64,000 nucleotides of DNA from Aradus depressus (GCA_963662175.1 OY759218.1:2170001-2234000); one strand, 5' to 3'. Positions 21,792-33,200 are shown, counted from the stretch's first letter. Made by a program: numbers and translations. The notes: generated by a model from the letters alone, not told the origin.

Positions 21792-22003
21792 AGAGTATAA
21801 CACTGAAATCTACAAAGAGGGTGTTCCCGACTGTGCTTACGAACCGTACCCTAAGTGCAACGTGGTTCATGCTTTTGCAACTTCGAGCCATCAGGCCGCC
21901 TATGAGCACCGAGCCACCTCTCGTGGACTCTACATCAGTCATTTGTGCAAATATCTAGACGATAACAAAACTGTGGTGCAAATTTTCCAAAAAGCACATG
22001 AAG
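21792..22003 (+). CDS. MALT1: MALT1-like paracaspase, second visible exon (p10-like part)
   Basis: The acceptor AG is at 21790-21791 and the donor GT at 22004-22005. The first base completes the Arg codon started at 607-608. It encodes a variable linker (EYNTEIYKEGVPDC), then the strand and loop HAFATSSHQAAYEHRATSRG and the helix LYISHLCKYL. These align with the MALT1 segment after the active Cys. The Glu in AAYEHR corresponds to the Glu that lines the P1-Arg pocket in MALT1. The exon ends with one base (G) of a split Glu codon. It follows a 21-kb intron filled with LTR elements. Confidence 0.9.
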
Positions 22004-22228
22004 GTAATTAAAAAAAAAAAAAAAAAATCTTGTTTGTATTATAAATGATATAATCAATTGTATTTTCAACATGGTTTGTGGCCTGTAATTCCGCCTCGCA
22101 AACCGGGCCATCTACCAAAACAAAGTATTGTATATATAAAATGTGATTTTTAGTTTTCTCGACAACTTTTATTTTAAAAGCTTTTTGATAAATAATTAGA
22201 GTAGATATATATGGAACTTAGTTCAGGG

Positions 22229-22368
22229 GAAAAATAAACCAGAAAGTATGGTGTGGTGTTTTGAAAATAAACCAGAAAGTATGGTGTGGTGTTTTGAAAA
22301 TAAACCAGAAAGTATGGTGTGGTGTTTTGAAAGTAAACCAGAAAGTATGGTGTGGTGTTTTGAAAGTA
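22229..22368 (+). repeat. 33-bp minisatellite, about four copies
   Basis: The unit aataaaccagaaagtatggt plus gtggtgttttgaa repeats with one a/g change in the later units. Being a multiple of three, it stays open in one frame, but that ORF is not a gene. It lies in intron 2 of the paracaspase. The rest of 22004-22820 shows nothing else. Confidence 0.85.
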
Positions 22369-22820
22369 AAAGTATTAGTTCATTGTGAGAATGAGACTTA
22401 TTTACTTAGAAATATTTATCTGAATTTGATAATTAATATTATAGAGTATTTCCCTACTTGGAACACAAGTATAAAAGAGTGAATGGCCTTGTCGACCTCC
22501 TCATGTAAAAAGAATATTCTCTTGTCAAATGTGCGGATAAAACTGATGTGATAACATGACTTTCTTATACTCACCGCGTTTTTACAGATCACTCCCTCCC
22601 TTCTCACTCTCAGATTCATTTCTGTCTCATTTCAAACTGGCATATCTGAGTATAAAAAAGTCACTTTCAAGATTAAGGTGTACATATAATGATACAAAGA
22701 AAACGACTGATGCCATAACTTTGGGGGCAGTGTTCTGTTAAACCGTGTAAGGTATAAATAAGTCATGTTATTTTGTTTTTCTATTATTTTTATCACTATT
22801 CATTTATTTTTATTTTTCAG

Positions 22821-22910
22821 AGTTCTCCCAGTTTAACGTTGCAGATTTGCAACAACCTTCGCTCAGTTTTGATGCTGATCACAGATTCAAGCTTAATGAT
22901 CCAGTTGCAG
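22821..22910 (+). CDS. MALT1: MALT1-like paracaspase, third visible exon
   Basis: A strong acceptor tatttttcag ends at 22820 and the donor is at 22911-22912. Two bases complete the Glu codon from 22003. The product SLSFDADHRFKLNDPVA aligns with the end of the caspase-like domain of MALT1 and the linker to Ig3 (a LxxxRxLxDP pattern). It ends with one base of the next codon. Confidence 0.88.
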
Positions 22911-22954
22911 GTATTTTAATGATTTTTGTTTTTTTTAAATTTGCTTATACCTGT

Positions 22955-23395
22955 AAGCTCAGCGGGCATCAACACTTCGACCAGCTGCTGAATTCAGAAG
23001 ACATAGCCGAGGTCGCCCCGCCTCAGGATGTGGATGTGGGAGGATTTCTGATTTCTGAGCTGCCACCCTGGCTGCAATAGGGAGATTGAGGAATGGCAAG
23101 ACTCCAGGTTCAGATAGATAATCTTCCCGCAGAGCTCTATCGACATGGCGGCCAAGAATTATTGAAGCGGCTCAGCGAGCTCATTGCTACGATCTGGCTG
23201 GAGGAAGAAATGCCGAAGGACTGGAGTCTAGGAATAGTTTGCCCTATCCTTAAAAAGGCGACCCATTGGAATGTGCGAATTAAAGGGCATCACCCTGTTG
23301 AATTGCTCCTTTAAAGTTCTGTCGGGCATCCTGTATTCAAGGCTGTTGGGCTACACCGGCGGCATCGTTGCAAAGTACCAGAGCGAATTACCTAA
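22955..23395 (+). pseudogene. LINE reverse-transcriptase fragment, dead
   Basis: Broken frames encode pieces typical of the N-terminal RT region of an endonuclease-type LINE: FDQLLNSEDIAEVAPPQD, then IDNLPAELYRHGGQELLKRL, then MPKDWSLGIVCPILKKA. The conserved NYRG region follows in a shifted frame (23280-23395). Stops and frameshifts are present. It is an old 5'- and 3'-truncated insertion in intron 3. It is different from both LINEs further along. Confidence 0.75.
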
Positions 23396-23799
23396 GAAGC
23401 TCTTTCGTGACTCTTGAAGCGGCAGCAAGGAGTATGGGCTTAACCGCCAACGAAGAAGAAAACAAAATACATGTTGGCAGGTGGAAGACGAAGAAGAGAC
23501 CTAAACCCTCTTCAAGTTGCTGAGTATTCATTCGAGACGGTTAAGGGCTTTGTCTATTGTTAGAAAAAATCTTTAATAATGAATAACAATAAAATAAATA
23601 TTAAAGTAAAATGAAATTACTTGAAATTATTCTTGAAGTTAATAATAATAAAAAATGAATTTACTTAATATATTTATTTAAAAATATAAATCCAATAGTA
23701 GTTTGGACAAGAGCGTGGTTAATGAAAAGAAAACAATTTTCGCACATCAGCTTTATAAAATGTTCTAAATTATCTCTAGACCAGGTATTGTCGTATAAC

Positions 23800-24250
23800 T
23801 CGCCCTAATTAGTTTTTGTTTTTATAACTATTTGTTTTGGCCCAGCTTATTTCGGTAATCTCCTAAGGACAAAGTCCGAGGTCTATTGTATGAAACCAGA
23901 GAGAAGGGTCATGTAACGATGAATCACCAAAATCTTAACTATAAGAACCCTCACGAAAGAAGACTCGGGGTTAGTTGGCACGGTGTGTTCAGTCGGCACG
24001 GAGTTAGTCGGCACGGTGTGTTCAGTTGGTACGGACAGTTCAGTCAGTTCACTCGGTAGTGTGAGTTTAGTTTCCGTCTGGTCTTCTCATCCTTTTTGAG
24101 AGATATTGTCTTTGATCAATAAAACTGTTGGGAATTTATATCATCTATTCATTCTCGACTCCCAAAGGTTCGGAAGCACCTTCGTAGCTTGCCCTGGTGT
24201 CAGAAACTCTCCTGTGTGGATACCAGAAACACAATTTCTGTTACGACAGT
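23800..24250 (+). repeat. Possible solo LTR remnant
   Basis: Contains a short tandem of gttagt-cggcacggtgtgttc words (23965-24055), an AATAAA at 24118-24123, and a primer-site-like TGGTGTCAGAA at 24195. That layout fits a + strand LTR with polyadenylation signal followed by a primer site. Boundaries are not defined, and it could be another element type. Confidence 0.35.
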
Positions 24251-24383
24251 ACATATATCACAATTTAATAAAGGAAAATTATAAAAATAGGAAAGTTAAA
24301 ATATCTAATCTTTTTCACTTCACTTTTGTGTTTAAAAGGTTATTATTATAGATAAACTTATTATAACCTCCTTGGTTATCGCC

Positions 24384-24585
24384 ACGATAACCACATACAC
24401 CATACAATCAATTGTACAAGCAATTAATCTGTTCGCATGATTGCATGAAAATTTCTTCAGATCAAAACTAGATCTGAAGACCAACCAATCGAACCCGATA
24501 ACGACTTACATTAAACGATTCATCGAACGATTGGCGATCGTCAGATTCATCTGACGATCGATTGCTTCGTGTATGGGCACCTTAA
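24384..24585. mobile_element. MITE candidate with imperfect TIRs
   Basis: The left end CCACATACACCATACAATCA and the right end (reverse) CCCATACACGAAGCAATCGA are imperfect inverted repeats about 190 bp apart. The interior has further perfect palindromes around GATCGTCAG/CTGACGATC and CTTCAGATC/GATCTGAAG. No ORF. Superfamily not assigned. Confidence 0.5.
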
Positions 24586-24792
24586 CATTTGTATTTTCTA
24601 ATTTCACCAAAAATATGTACACATAGTGTATGCCATCGTCAAAAGTTCAACAAATTGAAAGTTCAGTGAAAGACTGTTAAATAAGACGAAAGTAATTTCG
24701 GTTAGATTTTAGGTAAAAAAATCTAAATATGTTGTCTATTACAGGAAATATGAAACAATGGCTACACATTTCTGATGTCGATATAGTGGAAA

Positions 24793-24925
24793 AAATAATA
24801 AAAATAAAAACAAGAAAAACTTGGTCAACACTTATTTTGTTAATTTCACAAAGTACATATTGTATTATGTGGAGTTAGTCAATATAAGTGTTGAACAAGT
24901 CTTCCTTGTTTTTAGTTTTTATTAT
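24793..24925. repeat. Hairpin MITE-like repeat
   Basis: Arms 24793-24833 and 24882-24925 are inverted copies (aaaaacaagaaaaacttggt against acaagtcttccttgttttta) around a ~48-bp loop. It ends right beside the next TIR element. Confidence 0.55.
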
Positions 24926-24928
24926 TGG

Positions 24929-25190
24929 GTAGGGTAAGTGCAGACCAAAAATATACTATTTTCACTTAGGAGGCTTTATGAAATCAACTTATTGGGACCG
25001 AAAAATAAAATTAAGCACATCTTTAAAATCTATAACATTAATTGCCGCCAATATCGGGTAAGAGCGAGGTCCGCTAAATATACTCCGAAATTGAGGGGTG
25101 AATTCAAAAGAAAAATTTGAAAAGGAACATTTTGTCTAACATCGCCTTCAGTTGGATGTTTTTCACAGGGCAGGTCGGCACTTACCCTAC
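24929..25190. mobile_element. MITE with 18-bp TIRs
   Basis: The ends are GTAGGGTAAGTGCAGACC at the left and, reversed, GTAGGGTAAGTGCCGACC at the right, with one mismatch. It is 262 bp long without coding capacity. It sits 48 bp upstream of the next paracaspase exon. No clear target duplication. Confidence 0.65.
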
Positions 25191-25238
25191 TTCACCTTAT
25201 ATTATTTTAATTTGTAAGTAATTTATCTACTATTTCAG

Positions 25239-25435
25239 AAAATGAAAAAGCAAAGGCAGAAATGGATAAAGTAACTAAACTGATGGTTTATAATCAATTG
25301 ATTTTTTCAAAAATCGGAGTTTCGACAACTTTACTCGCCATGCCTCATAAAGGGAGAATTCTGAACGTTATTGATCTTTACTTTTCTCATAAACTGTTGA
25401 AAGAATGGCATATTTCAGTAGAAGTCAATCCTGAA
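25239..25435 (+). CDS. MALT1: MALT1-like paracaspase, fourth visible exon (start of Ig3)
   Basis: The acceptor cag is at 25236-25238 and the donor gtaagt follows 25435. Two bases complete a Glu codon. It encodes a helix (KAKAEMDKVTKLMVYN) and beta strands ending in NVIDLYFS ... ISVEVNPE. This fits the start of the Ig3 domain that follows the protease in MALT1, including the closing (V)xxDP/VNPE-like strand. In MALT1 this domain controls protease activity. The Trp used for allosteric control of human MALT1 is not obvious here. The exon ends in phase 0. Confidence 0.85.
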
Positions 25436-25497
25436 GTAAGTTATTGAATAATTCATTCATCATTATATGTTATTTCTTACTCATTGTTTTTCTACTA

Positions 25498-25577
25498 ACT
25501 TACATCCTCAGTTTAGCGCCCCATCAGCTGCCAAGTCAGCAGTACATCTTACCTTATATATATTTATCCATCCTTTA
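25498..25577 (+). repeat. 80-bp repeat left of env remnant (possible LTR fragment)
   Basis: acttacatcctcagtttagc and ccccatcagctgccaagtca recur with few changes at 28635-28711, on the other side of the env remnant. The spacing suggests LTR fragments flanking a mostly deleted element. Confidence 0.6.
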
Positions 25578-25621
25578 TACAGTTAGACAAAACTTGGTGA
25601 AGTGGCCTCTTGAACGGAAAC

Positions 25622-28373
25622 TAGCCCTGATCTAGAGGAAGTAATTGAAATAGCTAGAAAAAATGGTAGTGCGATTGATAATGAAAGTCTTGACACAACA
25701 CTCGCATGAATCTTCAAATAATCAAGTCTTATTAGTCGACAATAAAGAAAAACCTGAAAATGTTGAAAAATATCAAATCTTTATAAACAGAAGCCCAAAC
25801 GATCATTCTGTTTCAAATGAAGACGCAAATTTGCCTTTGGTCACTTTACCTACTGACACCGACTTTACAGTACCAAGTAACGGATGTTAGCAAATCCCCT
25901 GGAATCGTCCCTATAAAATTACCTGCCTCCTATATAATTGACAAATACTACACTATAACTCATTATATAAACTATACTCACCTCCACACGGAATTACTAG
26001 AAACTGAGAAAATACTACTACACTTTAAACGCTTCGGAACGTATAACATAGCAGACCACCTATTGACAATTACAAAAAATAAACTACAATTATTATTTAA
26101 TATTAACAAAAAGACGAGAAGCAAAAGAGGAATAATTAATGGACTTGGATCCGCTATCAATTGGCTAACAGGAAACATGGACAGACAAAGAAAAATATGA
26201 CAAACTCATTAATGAAATGGAAAAAAAAGAACATCACTTGGAATATAATATTGAACACCAAGCACAATCAAATAAAGATCTAACAGAAACAATACAAAAA
26301 GACATTAAAATTCCTAACAAAAATAATGAAAACTTAACACAAATGACTAATAATATAGACAAAAATGAATTAAGACTAAGCCTCAACGAGCTATATATCA
26401 CCCTTAACTACATACACATTAGAGTTGCTGAATTGGATACTACTCTAGAATTTTGTAAAATGGGCATCACCCATTCTTCTTTATTTAGCAATATTAATTT
26501 TAATGCATTTAACATATTGATATCGTATAATATGGCTCTTCAGTAAACTTAGATGTCTGATGACAAACGGACTTCTCCATCTCTTTATTTCACTTCCACT
26601 AAAAACAGACGTAATGAACACATTTTTCTTTCTTCCTGTACCAGTTATGAAAGATAACAAACTGATAACGACAATGACAAACTACTCTTTAATTTTAAGA
26701 AATCATGGAAATTTAGCATTACTAATTATTATTGTAACCATTTATCTATATAATAAAAATGACTGCCTATTTTTGCTAAGCGCAAAACTCGAGAACGGCT
26801 GGACCAATTCGGCTAATTTTTTTTTTTAAATATTCGTTGAAGTCCGAGGAAGGTTCTTATGAAGAGAGTTCCTAGCGGTCAACTGGAGGGGGGGGGGGGC
26901 CTAAACACAAAAATTGCTCTAGCGCATTAACGGATGGACGGATTATCATGAAATTTCACATGTAGTATTCTTAAAAGCCAAGTTAAAAAATAGGCTATGT
27001 GACGTCCATAAATTTTGAACGGTACGGGGGGTTGTAAGGGGGGCCTAAATATAAAGATAGTGCTAAGTCATTAACGGATGATCGGATTGTCATGGAAGTT
27101 TATATGTAGTTTTCTTAAAGGGCAAATTGAAAAATGCGCTATATGACATCTCAAAATTTTGAACGGGAGGGGGGGTTGTGGGGGTAGGCCTACATATAAA
27201 GATAGTGATAGGTCTTTTGATCGGAATGTCATAGAATTTGACATATAGTATGCTTAAAGGCCAAATTGAAAAATACGCCACGTGACATTTCAAAATTTTG
27301 AACGGGAGGGGGGGTTGTGGGGGTAGGCCTACATATAAAGATAGTGATAGGTCTTTAACGGATGATCGGAATGTCATGAAATTTCACATGTAGTATTCTT
27401 AAAAGACAAAAACAAAAAAAGGATATGTGACGTCTCAAAATTGTCAACGGGAGGGGGGTATGGGGGGGGGGGGGGGCAAGTATATACCTAAATGGTAGTT
27501 TCAAAAGCAATATTTAATAATTGGCTATGACCCTTTGGTCGGGAGGGGCGGGGGTGCATTAATGCAGAATGAATCTCACGTGGAGCTTTCTTAAAGATGG
27601 GATATAGCTCTAATTTTAATATGGTGGGATTCCCAAGCACGTATTACCTAGGAGGTCCACTGTTGCACGGTGAATACTAGCTATCACCAGCGTTCTTAAG
27701 CACAAAATACCTAGGGCATCCGCTGTTGCAAGGCACATACTAGCTGCGGTGCCCAGCATTCCTAACTACATACTATCTGTGTTGCCCAGCGTTCCTAAAT
27801 ACCTGGTTGCACGGAGTTGCAAGACGCATACTATCTAAGGTGTCCGGCGTTCTTAAGTAGGAACTAGCTGCGGTTCCAAGTGGTCAAAAAAAAAAAAAAA
27901 ATCCGGTCCAATAGCTTTTGACAGAACGACGTCTGTCGGGTCAGCTAGTTAGTTATAAAAGACAAATGCTTAACCTACTTATTGTCAGGTTCCTCTGATG
28001 CATTATCATATATCCACAACCATGTTATCCAAACCTTTTGTAAAATATAATTAGGAACTTGTATCTATGTTAGCTTTAACACGCCTCTGGCACATATTCA
28101 ACCTAACTCCATTCCTTTATTTCTTCCAAGATCCTCTCTTATTAAACTCCCATAAGATGAATATCTGTCAGAATGCGACAGGACTGTAACGAAAATAATT
28201 GACTTAATTCCCTTAACATTTGAACATACTCCTGATCACATTGCTAATAACTTAAGTTTTGAAAAACTATTATTACCTAATGTATCCTTGACAGAACTTG
28301 AGGCTTTAGACGTAATTACCTTCTTCAATAATGACACTATGTTATTGGATGTCATTCATCAAATTTACTTATA
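25622..28373 (+). pseudogene. env: Errantivirus-like env remnant, frameshifted and cut by a Helitron
   Basis: Several adjoining frames on the + strand encode parts of an insect-retrovirus-type envelope protein. They show an N-terminal segment, a furin-type basic site followed by a Gly-rich hydrophobic stretch (about 26110-26170), a coiled-coil-like region (26217-26500) and a hydrophobic C-terminal region. The short stretch at 25622-25880 may be the tail of pol. The frame is interrupted several times, for example near 25890, 26200 and 26545, and a Helitron-like element occupies 26745-27948. Errantiviral Env proteins belong to the baculovirus F fusion-protein family. This copy cannot encode an intact product. 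No gag, RT or integrase accompanies it. Confidence 0.75.
26745..27948 (+). mobile_element. Helitron-like non-autonomous element, copy 1
   Basis: Begins TCTATATAATAAAAATG after an A and ends GTCAGCTAG before a T, the A|T insertion and TC...CTAG ends expected for Helitrons. A small hairpin, GACAG (27920-27924) paired with CTGTC (27932-27936), sits just before the CTAG end. The interior has repeated units of ~125-150 bp with a G-rich ggggttgtgggggtaggcc word and gatcggattgtcatggaatt-like words. No Rep/helicase ORF. No target duplication, as expected. Confidence 0.75.
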
Positions 28374-28806
28374 GTTTATAATGATTGTAAATATTCAAAA
28401 TATAAAGAATTTACTATTATTGGATATTTTATTGTTTAATTATTTACCTATTTATAATACATTTAGTTACATTACGTACCCAGTTTATAAATTAAATGTC
28501 TACCTACCTCAAGCTCCGCAACTACTACAAGCACACCGGAGATCATCCAACTCACCTCAAATCGACCCCCCAGTGCTCTACGACCCATGGGTCCTGCCCA
28601 ATTCTCAAGGGACTTCGAATCTTCAGAAGGGAGGACTTACATCCTCAGCTTAGCGCCCCATCAGCTGCCCAGTCAGCAGTACATCTTACCTCATATATAC
28701 CCATCCTTTACCCCCACCACTCAGTCTTGTTTCATCTCACGTAGTTACTAGACCTTGTATATATTTATCTTTTATCATTTGTAAAATAACGTTTTTTAAA
28801 ATGTAC
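28374..28806 (+). other. Right end of env-bearing element and flank
   Basis: Contains the second 80-bp repeat at 28635-28711 (matching 25498-25577), so at least part is probably the right LTR. Small ORFs here are not convincing. Confidence 0.4.
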
Positions 28807-29534
28807 TTTCATGATTCATTCGAGTTCTTTAACTCTATCAAATTTTTTTATCTGTCCTCGCAGAATGAAGCGATAGAAAATTGATATTTTGTTATTTGCT
28901 AAATATTATTTACTAGCTCGGGAGTAACTTTTCGTCTTGAAACTTCGTTAGAATTAAGTCAGGGGGCTACAAAATGATAACGCCTTAGCCCTCTCTTATA
29001 GCGTCACTATAATCCCCTAACTCTAAAACCCCCTCTCAGGATAATAGCCAGTCACTCTATCTACTGAACAACCACAAGGCCCAATATTAGCTTCTTAGCG
29101 ACTTAATCTGACAACTCCCTCCATCCCTCTCTTTAGGTTAGAACACAGAAATGTTAACATTCCTTGAAAATTTCGTGAGTTCAGATCGAAGTAACTGAAG
29201 AGTATCATATCTCCAGGGCCTTTGAGAGGATGTGCCCCTCAATATTTTACATAAACGAAAATTCTAGGATATTTACAGCGTTCCCATAAAATTTAGGTAC
29301 ACCAAATAGCCAGTCCACTGGCCTTGAACATTCTCTGAAAATTTCGTGACTTTTGGTTGAAGGTATCTGCGCCACACTCATTCCGAATTCAATTCCCATC
29401 CTAAAATAGCTTTTGAATTCAAGAATACTATATTTTTGAACAGTATTTCTCTAAAATGCTACTGATGAGCTTCTCAATATAAATATAATAGAAGGCCTCA
29501 TGGTGAGCCTCGAAGAAAATTACCATCCAAAAAG
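28807..29534 (+). repeat. 728-bp direct repeat, left copy
   Basis: Matches 34183-34910 over exactly the same length with only about two substitutions visible (one near 29021, one near 29193). Contains the first codons of the LINE1 ORF1 (ATG at 29500). It could be a very long target duplication or the LINE 5' UTR. Confidence 0.85.
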
Positions 29535-30264
29535 AATATCAGAATATCAAGAATATCAAAATCAAACAAACTCTAATAAAGTGCAAATTAAAAATGTACC
29601 TTACTCCGATAGTATTGATAGTTTTGTAAATATCAAAACCATTGCTAATGCTGTTGGTTTCGAGCTGAAAAGGGATCAAATAGACAGCTATTACCGTATG
29701 AAACGAATTAGTTCAAAATACGAACCATCAATTGTTTTGAAATTTGTACGAAGCTCAGACAAAAATGAATTTCTGGCCGCTTGTAAAAACAAAAGAAAGG
29801 TACTTAATACTGGCCTGTTTTCTCTCTCTAGTTCTGAATCAACAAATCTTCCTATTTACGTATCCGAACATATGAATAAAGATACGTACGGTCTTTTCAA
29901 AAAAGGTAAAGAACTACGAAGATTAGGAATTGTTAAATTTGTCTGGTTTCGGAGTGGCCTAATCAGGGTTCGTAAAGTTGAAGGATGTCCGGCCATTGTA
30001 ATAAGATGCGAAGAGGATCTATCTCAATTTAGGACAGAAGAAAGAGCGTACGACTCAAACGGCGTACCCACGGATTATGAAACAGACAATGATAATATTG
30101 ATACCGACCAGTCTATCTCAGATACATCTGTCTCACGGAAGAGAAAATTAAAGAAAATTAAAGCCGGGAACATAGAGAGTTTTTTAATGCCGCGGTCCCC
30201 TCTGGTAAATCCAAAGGTAAAGGACCAAAGTCACCCTCGGCCAAAATCGGTTTCTGGAATGTAA
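29500..30264 (+). CDS. LINE1 ORF1 protein (baculovirus FP25K-like fold)
   Basis: 254 residues. The central part (about 25-185) looks like the ORF1 proteins of arthropod LINEs related to baculovirus FP25K: VQIKNVPYSDSIDSFVNIKT, the motif DSYYRMKR, then SIVLKFVRSSDKNEFLAACK and NMKNK-like ends (YVSEHMNKDTYGLFKKGKEL, VWFRSGLIRVRK). Residues 185-254 are acidic, then basic with a nuclear-signal-like RKRKLKKIK. No coiled coil or zinc finger is seen before it, so the N-terminus may be shortened. Its likely role is RNA binding in the retrotransposition particle. ORF1 overlaps ORF2 in the -1 frame. Confidence 0.75.
   Translation: MVSLEENYHPKRISEYQEYQNQTNSNKVQIKNVPYSDSIDSFVNIKTIANAVGFELKRDQIDSYYRMKRISSKYEPSIVLKFVRSSDKNEFLAACKNKRKVLNTGLFSLSSSESTNLPIYVSEHMNKDTYGLFKKGKELRRLGIVKFVWFRSGLIRVRKVEGCPAIVIRCEEDLSQFRTEERAYDSNGVPTDYETDNDNIDTDQSISDTSVSRKRKLKKIKAGNIESFLMPRSPLVNPKVKDQSHPRPKSVSGM
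30180..30186 (+). promoter_or_regulatory. Candidate -1 ribosomal frameshift site between LINE1 ORF1 and ORF2
   Basis: T TTT TTA in the ORF1 frame (codons ttt, tta). A -1 slip enters exactly the ORF2 frame, which is open from about 30162 through the endonuclease start. After a 7-nt spacer, GGTCC (30194-30198) can pair with GGACC (30222-30226), with CCT/AGG and GG/CC pairs inside. T-runs are common in AT-rich DNA, so function is inferred. Confidence 0.45.
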
Positions 30265-30287
30265 ACGGCTTCAATACTCTGTTCAAC

Positions 30288-33200
30288 ATGATACCCACGG
30301 AAATAAATAATTTTGTCAAACTGGACCTGATCTGTCTCTCTGATACCTGGCTTCACAGCGACAACTGGAATCCCCCTTCTTTCCTGGACCAATACGAAGT
30401 ACACTCGACCAAAGCGGTGAAGACACACAGTGTTGGGAGAGCGAGCGGGGGCCTGGCTGTGTTTCTGAAGAAAAGTGTTGTAACTTGTGATAAAGTGTTA
30501 ATATCCAATAGTCAGTGGCTTTGTTTGTTGGTCAAAATCGGTGAAATTAGTTTAATATTGGGCACTGTTTACTGGAAACCTGGCAGAGAGAATGATTATA
30601 TTATTGATACTTTTATATCAGAATTTTATGATGTTGTCTGTAACCATCCTAATGTAAATATTATAATTGGGGGGGACTTTAATGCTAGAATTGGCGAACT
30701 TAATACTCTAGATAATAATATTTTTCCAAGTTCTAATTTATCCGGAAGTAGATTGTCCTATGATAAAGAGACAAATGGCCGGGGTAGAGGCCTGGTAGGG
30801 GCAATGGAACAGCTAGGCATGTTTGTCTGCAATGGTAGGAGCCCCAGAGACACTCCCGCCAGATACACTTACATGGGCCCCCAGGGATGTAGCCTCGTCG
30901 ACACTGTCTGGGCCTCCCCCTCATGTATTCCATTTATACAGCACCTTGAGATCGTTAATATTTCTGATTTTTCTGACCACCTCCTCTGTTCCCTCAGCCT
31001 GTTTATCCCATCGCTCCACTCTTACGAACCTCCGGACAGTCCTGATGTCCTTTCTCAAGCTTGGTCTGTTAGCCGAAACCAGGAGAGGCTGGCTAAATTC
31101 TGTCTTCTCATGAGTAATTCGGACAGTATATATTTTCAGAGCGACTCAATAACTGAGTTATATAATAATTTTAACAGTACTGTACAAGACAAAATGAAAG
31201 AGGCAGGAATGATGCTCTATAATAACAGACACAACTTGAGTAAAAACAAACCTTGGTTTAATGCCGAATGTAAATCAGCTAAGAAAGAAGTCTCTCGCTT
31301 ATTGAAACTTTGTCAACGATCCGATTTTATACAAGAACTTGTTAAACTCTATCTTAACCAGAAAAAACATTACAAAACTCTTATCAAAACTAACAAATTC
31401 ATATACCTTGAAAATATAAAAGAATCAATCAGAAACGTAAAAAATCCAGTAGAATTTTGGCAGTGTATCAAGAAATTTCGCCCCAAAACATCGGAAAAAC
31501 CCACCATCACTATAAAAGAATGGGAACATTTTTACAAGACTGTATTCCCGCCTAAATTAAATAACCATTTCTCTTTTTTCAGTTTTTTTTCACCGGATTT
31601 TGATTATAACATTACAATGGACGAACTTCTCGCTAGCATAGACAAAAGTAAAAACAATAAGGCTATCGGCCTTGATCTAATTCCAAATGAATGTTTTAAA
31701 GCGCTACCCCCCGCCTGGTCCCATTACCTTTTAAATTTATTTAATGAAATCTGGAACAATGAAGATGTCCCCCAAGCATGGTCAAAAATTAGGATGAAAC
31801 TCTTATACAAAAAAAAGGGCGACCGAGCGGATCCTTCTAATTATAGGGGATTGGCCATATTTAACTCAATCATAAAAATGTTTACAGCTATTCTTTATAA
31901 TCGTCTAAACACATGGGTTGAGAGTAGAGGGCTTATACCGGAGGAGCAGATGGGTTTCCGGAAGGGAAGAGGATGTAGGGACGCCGTTTTCTCGCTAATC
32001 ACTGCGGTTAACATTCAATTGAGACTCAAAACGAGAAAGATCTGGGCATTATTTGTGGATTTTAGGCGCGCCTTCGACTCAATCTGCCATGACAAGCTTT
32101 GGCTTAAACTTTACGGTCTGGGGATCAGCGGAAAGTTGTTGAGGATACTGAAGTCTACCTATGACGTAGCTACCTTAATTGTCACAGAGGGAGTCCAGCA
32201 TTCCTGCGAAATACCCGTAACCGAAGGTGTACTTCAGGGAGAAATACTGAGTCCTTTACTGTTTTCTCTCTTTGTAGCCGACATTGTTGATTATATTACA
32301 GCAGAGGGGGGCCAAGGAATTAACATCTACAAAAATAGGGATCTACTACTTCAATTATATGCGGACGATATGACGATACTGGCTTTTTCCAGGACTGATG
32401 CTCAATCTAAACTGAGGATTCTTGAGAAATACTGTAACAACAATTCTTTAACAGTCAACATTGACAAAACAGTTGTTCTAAAGTTCCACAAAGGCCGCCT
32501 ATCAAAATCTAATCCCCTAACGTACCAAAATGCAGCTATTAAAGAGGTCAGAACGTTTACTTATCTCGGGGTACCCGTATTTAGTTCTGGCAAATTTTCT
32601 CAAGCAGGTCATGTTTTTTTCTCTAAATCTGTAATAGCAAACACCGTTTTGTTCAGTATTCTACGAGGTAGCAAATCTGACTCCTGGGATACTAAATGTG
32701 TATTGTATGAGTCAATTAGTGAAGGTGTCCTGTTGTACATGTCGGAGATCTGGGGCTGTCAATGCTGGGACACCGTAGAGAGGGGACAGCTGACTTTTTT
32801 CAAAACCCTCCTCAACCTGCCTTTGATCACTCCAAACTCATATGTAAGGATGGAAACAGGTAGAGTCCACTCTCGAGTCAAGATATTCGGGAGGATGCTG
32901 GGCTGGTGGGTGGAGTTGTTGGGCATGTCGGAGGATCGTTTGCCAAAGGCTTGCTACCTCAGATTGCGGGAGCTTATCGACTGGAACTCCATTCCTTTCA
33001 ACTGGGCTGTCGAACTTCGCAATTGTTTGATGGAGATAGGAGCGCTCAATATATGGGAGGGACAAGACTATCAGACAGTAAAGTCAAACAGGAGAGATCT
33101 GATTCAGGCTTATGAGAATCACTGGATTTGTAAGGATATAGACTTTGTGCTTAACTCCTCTTATAGTCCCCACTATAGATGTGTCAGTAGCTTGGGTTCG

